From: Akkermansia muciniphila | Lineage (GTDB): Bacteria; Verrucomicrobiota; Verrucomicrobiia; Verrucomicrobiales; Akkermansiaceae | Assembly (NCBI GenBank): GCA_945888515.1 | Contig: CAMDAD010000026.1 | Location: forward strand, 1-42,507 | Direction of reading: 5' to 3' | DNA: 42,507 nt | Shown: in pieces, positions 35,615 to 42,507 of the stretch | How positions within the stretch are numbered: the first letter of the stretch is position 1 | Layout of the letters: each line of letters starts with the position of its first letter | Notes under the pieces: model-generated | Told to the model about the DNA's origin: nothing | The model's database searches: none | Seen by the model: only the letters and a program-made list of their open reading frames with translations | Translations under genes and position numbers: made by a program

Positions 35615-35905
35615 TCACCTTGGCGGCGGATGGTGTAGTTTCTCGCGCTTGGATGCTTCTTCCAGTCGGGTTTTTTCCTTGGTGGTGAGGCTGTCGATAC
35701 CGCTTGAGGCGATTTTTTCGAGGATGCGATCGACTTCTTTTCGTTCGTTGTGGCGCTTGCGGTTTTCTTCATAGTCGCGGGAGCGCTCGCCGGCTTGGTG
35801 CGATGGGGTGCCGAATTCTCCCTCCTGGCTGCCCGTGATCCATTTCCGGCGGATGGCCCACCAGATCAAGAGCGCGATTGCGGCGATGATCAGGAACTCG
35901 GTCAT
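35615..35905 (-). CDS. Small membrane protein with a DUF6576-like tail
   Basis: 96 residues. An N-terminal membrane helix (MTEFLIIAAIALLIWWAI) is followed by a polar linker and a helical tail EVDRILEKIASSGIDSLTTK with EKTRLEEASKRE. This tail (xVDxILxKIxxxGIxSLTxxE) is like the small domain I recall at the C-terminus of rhomboid and other membrane proteins in Bacteroidota and Verrucomicrobiota. Function unknown. It starts 10 bases after the tyrS stop and ends just before the PIN-HTH operator. Confidence 0.75.
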   Translation of the reverse strand: MTEFLIIAAIALLIWWAIRRKWITGSQEGEFGTPSHQAGERSRDYEENRKRHNERKEVDRILEKIASSGIDSLTTKEKTRLEEASKREKLHHPPPR

Positions 35906-35915
35906 AGGTCATGCA

Positions 35916-37106
35916 TCAATCGATCATTCGCACGGCGTGTTTTTTCGAGAGCTTCAGAACATCGCCGGATTGAGGCGATACGGCAGCGAGGGGATCGGTG
36001 AGTTTTTCGCCATTCAACTGCACGGAGCCACTGGTGATGAATTGCTTGCGCAGCTCGCTATTGGATTTTTCCAAACCGAAGGCGGTGGCGAAAGCGTGGG
36101 CAGAAAGCGAGAGCACCGTGAGATCGGCGGGGAGTTGTGAGAGGGAAATTTCTGGCAACTCTGCTTCGGCGAGATTGCGTTTGGAGAAGCGCAGGTCCCA
36201 GTCGTCGCGTGCGGCGAGGGCGGCGGCTTCATCGTGGTAACGCGCGGTGAGTTTCTGGGCGAGGGCTTTTTTCGCTTCCATCGGGTGACCGCTAGGATCG
36301 CGTGTTTCCCCTAACAAAAGCTGGTAGTAGCGGTCCATCAGGGCATCTGAGACGCTCATCAGTTTGCCATACATTTCCTGCGGGCTGTCGTTGACGCCGA
36401 TGTAGTTGCCGTAGGATTTGGACATTTTTTTCACGCCATCGAGCCCTTCGAGCAAGGGCATGAGCATGACGACCTGTTGCGGTTGGCCTTCTTCTTTTTG
36501 TAGGTCGCGGCCTACGAGGATGTTGAATAACTGATCCGTGCCGCCGATTTCCACATCGCTGCGCACGACCACTGAGTCCCATCCTTGCATGATTGGGTAT
36601 TGTAGTTCATGCAGGCGCACTTCTTGGGCGTCGTTGAGGCGGGTGCGGAAATCCTCGCGTTGGAGCATTTGTTGCAATGTCACGCGGCCATTGAGTTTTA
36701 GCACTTCCTCGTAAGTCATTTTGCGGAACCAATCACCGTTATAAACGACCTCGGTCTTCGCTCGATCAAGAATCTTAAACGCTTGAGCCGTGTAAGTTTC
36801 CGCATTGGCGAGAACTTCTTCGCGCGTTAGTGGCGGGCGTGTGGCGGAGCGACCGGTGGGGTCGCCGATGGTAGCGGTGAAGTCGCCTATGATCAGCACG
36901 GCTTGGTGGCCTAGCAATTGGAACTGGCGGAGTTTTTCCAGAGCGACGGTATGCCCGAAATGAATGTCCGGCGCGGTGGGATCGACGCCAAGCTTGACAC
37001 GCAGGGGGCGACCGGAGGCGAGTTTTTCTGCAAGCTCTTTTTCCGAGAGAACCTTGGCGGCTCCCGTAGTGAGAATGGTTAACTGTTCAGTGGGCGACAA
37101 CGACAT
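35916..37106 (-). CDS. tyrS: Tyrosyl-tRNA synthetase
   Basis: 396 residues, class I aminoacyl-tRNA synthetase that charges tRNA-Tyr. The HIGH motif is HFGH (49-52), the second motif KMSKS (227-231), and GGTDQLFNILVGRDLQ and QGWDSVVVRSDVEIGG are typical of the TyrS2 (TyrZ) subfamily. The C-terminus (about 335-393) is an S4 RNA-binding domain (LRKQFITSGSVQLNGEKL). Start at ATG 37106 rather than 37142, which would add 12 unconserved residues. Confidence 0.95.
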   Translation of the reverse strand: MSLSPTEQLTILTTGAAKVLSEKELAEKLASGRPLRVKLGVDPTAPDIHFGHTVALEKLRQFQLLGHQAVLIIGDFTATIGDPTGRSATRPPLTREEVLANAETYTAQAFKILDRAKTEVVYNGDWFRKMTYEEVLKLNGRVTLQQMLQREDFRTRLNDAQEVRLHELQYPIMQGWDSVVVRSDVEIGGTDQLFNILVGRDLQKEEGQPQQVVMLMPLLEGLDGVKKMSKSYGNYIGVNDSPQEMYGKLMSVSDALMDRYYQLLLGETRDPSGHPMEAKKALAQKLTARYHDEAAALAARDDWDLRFSKRNLAEAELPEISLSQLPADLTVLSLSAHAFATAFGLEKSNSELRKQFITSGSVQLNGEKLTDPLAAVSPQSGDVLKLSKKHAVRMID

Positions 37107-37223
37107 TGGTGAGAGAGTAATGAGACGTGCGATGAGTGGCAAGGCGTTAGTGAGCGTGAGTTTTACGACAAGCGCTGCGTGCCACTTTCCGTGTGGACCG
37201 GTCAGGGGGGGCTCGTTGGCTTA

Positions 37224-37238
37224 GCGCTGGGAAAGCGC
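37224..37238 (-). terminator. Small hairpin after the ompA-domain gene
   Basis: GCGCT-TTCCC-AGCGC forms a 5-bp stem with a 5-base loop on the minus strand, 7 bases after the stop of the OmpA-domain gene. There is no T-run, so it is only a possible terminator or 3'-end stabiliser. The rest of 37107-37245 holds nothing recognised. Confidence 0.25.
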
Positions 37239-37245
37239 GATGCGG

Positions 37246-38625
37246 TTAGAAATCGAGGTAGATTTCAGTACGGCGGTTGGCGCGGCGGCCTTCGGGATCG
37301 TCTTCGCCGGACGCTTTGACATTGGGACGTCGTGGTTCGGTTAGGCCCTTGGCTGCGGTGACGATTTGGTGTGTATTCACTCCAGCGCTGATCAGATACT
37401 CCTTAACGGCATTCGCGCGTTCTTGTGAGAGGCCTTGATTGTAGTCTGCTGAACCGAGGGCATCGGTGTGGCCAGAGAGATGGATTTTTTTTCTGGTGTC
37501 TGTCTTGAGAATCATCGCGACGATGGCCAACTGCCGCTCGGTGCGTCGGGTGAGGCGTTCTTCATCAAATTCGAAATACAGCACCAGTGTATCTCCGCCG
37601 GCGGGGTTCTTGATCAGTGGTGTGTAGTAAACGTCACCGCCAGCGAAGCGCTGGGCGTAGTCACTGAGAAGTTGATCGAGATTTAATTCGTCGATGATCC
37701 AGTTTGGATTATTGGCATTTTTTTTCAGGATGATGGCAAACTGTGCCGCCTGAGTTCCATCGGCAGCTTGAACGTTTGCGAGGAAAGAAGCGATGTTGTC
37801 TTTTTGCAAAATGGCGCGCAGTGGTTTTTCGGGACGCAGTCGGTAGTTGCCTTCCTCGAATAAAATGCAGAGTCCGACCAAGGTGGCATCGGACACTTTT
37901 TCCGTATTCACAAATTCCTTTGCTAGAGTGAAATTCTGACTGAGCACGGCAAGCAGGAACGAGTCCGTGATCCCCAGTGAGTCTACCATCATCGCGCGAG
38001 GGATAGGCTCACCATCGGCGGGTGGCAGGGTGATTTTGTCTACTTCCCAGAGCAGTCCGTTTTTGACGAGATCAAAATAAATGCGATCGCGTCCGGGTTC
38101 GCGATCCGCCAGTTCGAGGGCGTAACGTGCTCTCTTATTCAGTTCTAGCTCACCCACCTGCCTTACGGGATTCGGAGCCCTGAGTTTCAGAGTGGTGCTT
38201 AATTGTTTTAGTTGTTCGCGCGTTTCTGGATCCATCGCCCGCGCTCCGATGAGCTTCTCGGCTGTGGCGAAGTCCTGATTGGCGAGAGCATTGCCGATGG
38301 AGGTGATCAGATCAATTGGATCCTCTTTTCCAGGTTGCTGTGGCACCGAGCCAGTGGTTTTCAAATTTTCCTCGGCCTCTTGCAGTGCCGTGAGTGGAGT
38401 AACGGGTGGCGTCTGCGGATTCACTTGCAGCACCGGTGGTTTTTCCCATTGCGATGAGAGAGGGATTAGGGTTCGACGCTTGTTTTTCTCCAACAAGATG
38501 AGAGTCACGGTCATCGCGACGAGCACGAGCAACAGGAAAAAAATCAGTGGAGCTTTGGATTTTGATGCCGATGGTCGTATCGGATAGCCCTCAAGATCTG
38601 GCGGTGGAATGGTGATATCCTTCAT
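37246..38625 (-). CDS. Membrane-anchored OmpA/MotB-domain protein, kinase neighbour
   Basis: 459 residues. A short cytoplasmic N-terminus (1-25), a membrane helix (about 26-45), a Pro-rich linker, two similar alpha+beta modules (about 105-200 and 215-330, each ending in a WxVD/WxID strand) and a C-terminal OmpA-like peptidoglycan-binding domain (about 345-459; HLSGHTDALGSADYNQGLSQ, then ERANAV). Asp388 and the Arg of QERA bind DAP in this family, in line with the MurE type. It follows the Ser/Thr kinase gene by 12 bases, so they are one operon. The two repeats may be an internal duplication of NTF2-like or related folds; not certain. Confidence 0.82.
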   Translation of the reverse strand: MKDITIPPPDLEGYPIRPSASKSKAPLIFFLLLVLVAMTVTLILLEKNKRRTLIPLSSQWEKPPVLQVNPQTPPVTPLTALQEAEENLKTTGSVPQQPGKEDPIDLITSIGNALANQDFATAEKLIGARAMDPETREQLKQLSTTLKLRAPNPVRQVGELELNKRARYALELADREPGRDRIYFDLVKNGLLWEVDKITLPPADGEPIPRAMMVDSLGITDSFLLAVLSQNFTLAKEFVNTEKVSDATLVGLCILFEEGNYRLRPEKPLRAILQKDNIASFLANVQAADGTQAAQFAIILKKNANNPNWIIDELNLDQLLSDYAQRFAGGDVYYTPLIKNPAGGDTLVLYFEFDEERLTRRTERQLAIVAMILKTDTRKKIHLSGHTDALGSADYNQGLSQERANAVKEYLISAGVNTHQIVTAAKGLTEPRRPNVKASGEDDPEGRRANRRTEIYLDF

Positions 38626-38637
38626 CGGAGTAAGCGG

Positions 38638-41310
38638 TTATTCTCCTAGCATCGATTTTACCCACGAATCCAGTTCGTTGGCCTCATCGAAGTAAACTTT
38701 TAATTGGCGAGCTAAGTCTTGTTGTCCCGATTTCTGAGCGCTGGCACCCATTTCCCTGAGTCTGAGTAAATAGGAATCGCGGATTTTTTCGTTACGCATT
38801 TGATAGGCCGTCTCGGCATCGGTTTGTTTTGTCAGTGAATACGTATGAATTTTCACAATACTTGGATGCATAACTGGAATGGCATCGCCTCCGCTTGCAT
38901 CTCTCTCACGAAATCCTACGCGCTGGATTTCGGCCACTTCCTCGGCCGATGGAATGCGGCCTTGGTTTGTGATTCTTTTGAGAAGATCGACTGGCATCTG
39001 CCACTGCATTTTTTCTACGGGCTTCAGGCCGCGCAACCATACATCGAGGTCCCAGTTGAATGATTTGACATTCGCTGCGAGCTTGTCGTTGCGCTCTTTG
39101 GCAGAGCTGGCGAGAAGAGTGCGACATTTGGTAACAAGAGCGGCAATGTCGGTAGTTGTCCCGCTCATGTTTACTGGTCCGGAAGCTGTGGCATCTGGAT
39201 CTTTGCTCCACTCAAGCAATACTCCATCGGCTTGGTCTTCTTTGTTTACGTTGTGCCAGCCTTTCTTCGGCAAATAGACTAGGAGCGTTGCGGTCTCATT
39301 TTCGTCGGGAGACTCCGCTGCCCACTGTGCATAGGTCCATGGTTCTTTGGTGGACCATTCCCAGACGCCGCCCACTTTTTCGCCGCCAATCCAAATGCCG
39401 CGATCAGCGTTGAGCGAGCTAAGATGATCCGTGACCCAGTAACCTTCTTCCTTATTGCTAAGAGCCGCCACATGCGCGCCTGCCTGTTGTGCCAACTCGT
39501 AGGCTTCCACGCGATTCATGGGGCGCAGGATGGGCAGGTAGTAACGAGCTCCCGCGGCTTCGGTGCCGGGAGGGAAAAGCGGCGTATGAGTGTCTAACGA
39601 TTTACGAGTGGCTTGCAGCAAATTCGCCAACGAGGAGGGATTTGAGCCATCGCGATGCCATGCCATGACGAAAGGGAAGGCCCGCGCCGCTTCACTGGCT
39701 CTCACGTTTCCGAGGTGAGACAAGGTCGCATAGTTTCCGATGCCGGGAGGAGTTTTTTCCATGGACCAAAGCGAGCCATCGAGAAGGATCCATTGATCAC
39801 CGCCGCTCCGACCTGCTCCGAGCCAGATCGTTTCGTTGTTTTTCAGCAGCGATGCCAAAAATGTCAACTCGTCTGCATTCGTGGGCAGGGCTATGTGAGC
39901 GCCATATTTTTCCGCGAACAGCAGCGCCGCGTCCCATGACATCGGCTCAGGCACGAGGAAAAAATCCATTTCTCCGCGCCGTTTTGAGCCCACCGGCATC
40001 TCGTCGCGCGCACCCTTGGATAAGTCGTATTGCAAGCGCTCCAGAGACTCCATAGCCGTCTCCTTCTTTTCCTCGACTGGTGCCACAGGAGGCGTGATGG
40101 GTGTGACGGGCGTGATCGTTTCCGGTTCGGGCAAGGGCGGTGTCTTAATGCGCGCCATCTCTTCTTCGGCTTCGCGACGACGGCGCATGGCTTCTTCCTT
40201 TTGCTTGTTGTTGTAGGCTTGCTCCCGCGCGGCTACTTCTTTTTTGTGAATCTGTAATTTTTGGTAAACAAACACGAGCACCACAGCAAGAGCGGCGATG
40301 ATGAGTAAATTCCGCACGTAGCTCCAACTGGCATTTCCCGAGGAAACGACGAGGGCGGGCAAGGGTAATTCATCGGCATCCTCTTCTTCTCTGGCAGGTG
40401 TGGCGGGGGTCTTCGCCGCTACGGGCGTCTTTACGACCGCTGCGGGTCGGGCCATCGGCTGCGGGCGGGCTGCGGCAACGGCTGCGGGGCGTGCGACTTT
40501 TTTGTCGGCGGAGCTGCCCGGCTTGATCGCCTCACGAATGGCATTCGCCATCGCGGTGGCGTCTGGGTAGCGCATCACCGGATTGGGATGCGTGGCCCGT
40601 TGGATGAGGGCATCAAACTCTTTTCCGCACTTGCACAATGATGATGGCAGGATGTGAGGTGCGGGTTTCTGACCCGTGAGCAATTCATGCAAAATGACGC
40701 CGACAGCAAAAAGATCCGCGCGACGATCCGCTTTTTCCGGCCGCGAGATCACCTCGGGCGCTGCGTAGCCGGGCGTGCCCATGGCAATGCCATCGTTTTT
40801 GATGCCCGTTGCTTGCGCGAGGCCGAAGTCGCCGATTTTTGGTTCAATCTTGGGAGTGAGTAAAATGTTCGCCGGCTTGATGTCGCGGTGGATGATGCCG
40901 TTTTCGTGAGCGTGGCTGAGACCTTCGCAAATGGCGATGACAATGCGACTCGCCTCTGCGGGATCGATTTTTTTATTCCAAGATGAGTGATAGAGCGACT
41001 TCCCGGGCACATACTCCATCGCGATGTAGAGCATCCCATCGACGTCGCCGGAGTCATAAATGCCGATGAGGTTCGGGTGATTCAGCCGAGCCATGGCGCG
41101 GGCCTCGGTCTGGAAGGAGGCGCGGAATTCCGGATCGGCACTGAGCTCACGGGGAAGAATTTTCACGGCCACCTCACGATCCAGCGATACTTGCTTGGCG
41201 AGATAGACTGCCCCCATTCCACCCTGAGCGATAAAATTGATAAAATGGTAAGCTGGTAACAACTTGTTCAGCGTCTCGATCGCAGGGGGTGTAAAAGCTG
41301 GTGATTCCAC
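38638..41310 (-). CDS. Transmembrane Ser/Thr protein kinase with two C-type-lectin-like domains
   Basis: 890 residues. The cytoplasmic Hanks-type kinase (about 21-262) has GGMGAVY (30-36), Lys50 (VAVKIL), HRDIKPANIL (141-150) and DFG (161-163), so it should be active. A Pro/Ala linker leads to a membrane helix (334-350), a charged coiled coil (352-388) and a Pro-rich stretch. Outside lie two lectin-like domains: a degenerate one (about 448-550; SWDAALLFAEKYGAHIALPT, WLGAG) and a clear one (about 589-702; GIWIGGEKVGGVWEWS, AQWAAESPDENE, GWHNVN). A helical tail ends the protein. The start is GTG 41310, with TATAAA at 41328-41323 a few bases upstream. The external ligand is unknown. Confidence 0.88.
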   Translation of the reverse strand: MESPAFTPPAIETLNKLLPAYHFINFIAQGGMGAVYLAKQVSLDREVAVKILPRELSADPEFRASFQTEARAMARLNHPNLIGIYDSGDVDGMLYIAMEYVPGKSLYHSSWNKKIDPAEASRIVIAICEGLSHAHENGIIHRDIKPANILLTPKIEPKIGDFGLAQATGIKNDGIAMGTPGYAAPEVISRPEKADRRADLFAVGVILHELLTGQKPAPHILPSSLCKCGKEFDALIQRATHPNPVMRYPDATAMANAIREAIKPGSSADKKVARPAAVAAARPQPMARPAAVVKTPVAAKTPATPAREEEDADELPLPALVVSSGNASWSYVRNLLIIAALAVVLVFVYQKLQIHKKEVAAREQAYNNKQKEEAMRRRREAEEEMARIKTPPLPEPETITPVTPITPPVAPVEEKKETAMESLERLQYDLSKGARDEMPVGSKRRGEMDFFLVPEPMSWDAALLFAEKYGAHIALPTNADELTFLASLLKNNETIWLGAGRSGGDQWILLDGSLWSMEKTPPGIGNYATLSHLGNVRASEAARAFPFVMAWHRDGSNPSSLANLLQATRKSLDTHTPLFPPGTEAAGARYYLPILRPMNRVEAYELAQQAGAHVAALSNKEEGYWVTDHLSSLNADRGIWIGGEKVGGVWEWSTKEPWTYAQWAAESPDENETATLLVYLPKKGWHNVNKEDQADGVLLEWSKDPDATASGPVNMSGTTTDIAALVTKCRTLLASSAKERNDKLAANVKSFNWDLDVWLRGLKPVEKMQWQMPVDLLKRITNQGRIPSAEEVAEIQRVGFRERDASGGDAIPVMHPSIVKIHTYSLTKQTDAETAYQMRNEKIRDSYLLRLREMGASAQKSGQQDLARQLKVYFDEANELDSWVKSMLGE

Positions 41311-41480
41311 AGGAATGATTGTTTTATACAGTGATTTGTTAGCACGAGTCTTTCCAGAAATCCAGAAAAATCAAGCAGATCTGAAAAAAAGTGATCGCAG
41401 GCAAAATCGATTGGCAAGGCTGCGGGAGCTTGCTAGCGTCGCGTGTGAACGAGCCGTATCTGCGATCTGATCTAACTGCC

Positions 41481-42359
41481 ATGGCGCTGCTGCTCGGCTG
41501 TATTTCGATGGCATGCCTGGTGCTGCTCGCAGGAGTATTGTTGAAACAAAGACAGCGTCTGATGCAGCCGCTGCTCCGCGATGACCAAGGTGTTTTGCTG
41601 CCCATGCCCCCGCCACTTCCCTCGTGGGGAAGAGTGCAAACGTGGTGGTGCCATGTCGTTGACATTCTCGGCTTGCTGCTCATCGGTGGCATTTTTGTTT
41701 TTTTTGGTGTGGCGACTGTGAGCGCCGCGGGACAAGAAACGGAAAAAGTCCTGAGCACATCGACTCTGTGGGCTAATATTCTAACCTTTGCCTCACTCGT
41801 TGCGGTAGTGTTTCTCATCGTCCATCGCCGCGTAACGCCTGTCACTTGGCTGGGCCTGCGCTGGCAGCGGTGGACGCATTTTTTCTGGATCGGCCCCGCG
41901 GTGGTCGTGGTGATGTGGGTCGTGATGATCATGCTCATGCAATCGGGCTATATCGCGTGGTTGGAAAAAGTCGTGGGCACTAGCAGCACTCAGGATGCCG
42001 TGGCATTGCTGCGGGAGAGCGAGGATACGATGAGTCTAACGCTGATGGCGTTTTCTGCCGTGTTTGTGGCGCCGCTCGCGGAAGAGGTGATCTTCCGTGG
42101 GTATCTCTATCCGGTGGCAAAATCGTTCGCAGGTCCCAACGCTGCGATTTTCTTCAGCGCTTTGCTTTTTGCCGCCTGTCACGGCAATATACCGCTGATG
42201 CTACCGCTGTTTTTGTTAGGGATTCTGTTGGCTCTGGCGTATGAATGGACGGGGTCACTCTGGGCGTCCATCAGCATCCATTTTTTCTTCAACGGAGCGA
42301 CCGTGGCGACGCAACTCGCCGCGCGCGCGGGACTTTTTCCGGAGATTCCCTCGTCATGA
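41481..42359 (+). CDS. CPBP-family intramembrane metalloprotease
   Basis: 292 residues from ATG 41481; a GTG at 41391 would add 30 residues without membrane character. About eight membrane helices. The CPBP (Rce1/Abi) motifs are all present: EEVIFRGYLYP (Glu-Glu and Arg), FAACHGN (FxxxH) and HFFFN (HxxxN). Bacterial members process membrane proteins or confer peptide/bacteriocin immunity; the role here is unknown. It is divergent from the kinase gene, and its stop overlaps thiL (ATGA). Confidence 0.85.
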   Translation: MALLLGCISMACLVLLAGVLLKQRQRLMQPLLRDDQGVLLPMPPPLPSWGRVQTWWCHVVDILGLLLIGGIFVFFGVATVSAAGQETEKVLSTSTLWANILTFASLVAVVFLIVHRRVTPVTWLGLRWQRWTHFFWIGPAVVVVMWVVMIMLMQSGYIAWLEKVVGTSSTQDAVALLRESEDTMSLTLMAFSAVFVAPLAEEVIFRGYLYPVAKSFAGPNAAIFFSALLFAACHGNIPLMLPLFLLGILLALAYEWTGSLWASISIHFFFNGATVATQLAARAGLFPEIPSS

Positions 42360-42507
42360 CTCGCGTCGTGGACATAGGCGAGGACGCTCTCGTCTCGAGG
42401 CTGTTGGAGCAGATGCCTGCCGCTTCCACTGATCTTTTCGTGGGCCCAGGTGATGACTGTGCGGTGGTTCCATTTTCTGAGAGCGAGTGGCAACTGCTTA
42501 AGACCGA
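42356..42507 (+). CDS. thiL: Thiamine-monophosphate kinase ThiL, N-terminal part
   Basis: Only the first 50 codons lie in the window; the gene runs off the right end. The start MTRVVDIGEDALVSRL followed by FVGPGDDCAVV matches ThiL (GEDxLI and the GDDAAVV nucleotide/Mg site). ThiL phosphorylates thiamine monophosphate to thiamine diphosphate. Cys replaces the first Ala of GDDAA, a mild change. The ATG overlaps the CPBP gene stop, suggesting translational coupling. Confidence 0.85.
   Translation, partial: MTRVVDIGEDALVSRLLEQMPAASTDLFVGPGDDCAVVPFSESEWQLLKT

Noticed and set aside
35533-35772. Minus-strand frame overlapping the small membrane protein and the operator repeats
   Set aside because: Its last part merely translates the 9-bp iterons; the frame at 35615-35905 has a membrane helix and a known-looking tail.

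Overview
The window reads as an ordinary chromosomal stretch from a Gram-negative (diderm) bacterium, most likely a member of the Verrucomicrobiota. The evidence is a dcw cell-wall/division cluster with a meso-diaminopimelate-type MurE, LPS genes (KdsA, LptC/LptA-like, LptB), a UbiE/MenG methyltransferase, a small protein with a tail like those seen in Verrucomicrobiota/Bacteroidota proteins, and very few Shine-Dalgarno sites. The phylum call is an inference from gene content. No rRNA, tRNA, CRISPR array, insertion sequence or prophage was seen.

Layout. 1-335 is non-coding and ends in a promoter with four 10-bp-phased repeats that I read as the MraZ operator. 336-11699 (+) is the dcw cluster: mraZ, rsmH, ftsL-like, ftsI, murE, murF, mraY, murD, a LysM membrane protein and ftsW. 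Most of its genes are joined by ATGA or TGATG overlaps. The cluster stops at ftsW: murG, murC, ddl and ftsQAZ are not here. Between mraZ and the conserved part of rsmH lie two perfect 51-bp copies of a hairpin-forming element. Both are in frame with rsmH, and the first is followed by a T-run like a terminator. 11704-12890 (-) holds an RfbD-like reductase and a small membrane protein. 13077-16168 (+) is an LPS operon: DUF1844-like protein, kdsA, a two-domain LptC/LptA-like protein with an internal signal peptide, and lptB. 16185-20925 (-) holds clpB and an incomplete polyamine-type ABC transporter (potA, potB). 21093-24937 (+) holds a GspE/PilB ATPase, a GspF/PilC platform protein and a 3D-domain envelope protein.

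25045-25938 (-) is a rhomboid protease. 26018-29822 (+) carries gcvT, gcvH, nadK and an aminopeptidase P. 29975-30999 (-) is a YbjN-like protein with a membrane protein. 31151-32614 (+) is an NfeD/SPFH (stomatin-like) pair. 32627-41310 is one long minus-strand block: ubiE/menG, an SGNH esterase, a glutaredoxin, a PIN toxin with an excisionase-type HTH partner, a small membrane protein, tyrS, an OmpA-domain protein and a Ser/Thr kinase. The window closes (+) with a CPBP-family membrane protease and the start of thiL.

Most genes are housekeeping and concern the envelope. The less ordinary items are: the transmembrane Ser/Thr kinase with two C-type-lectin-like domains outside the membrane, next to a peptidoglycan-binding OmpA protein; the LptC/LptA fusion; the in-frame palindromic repeats before rsmH; and two sets of phased repeats that look like operators, one for MraZ and one for the PIN/HTH module.
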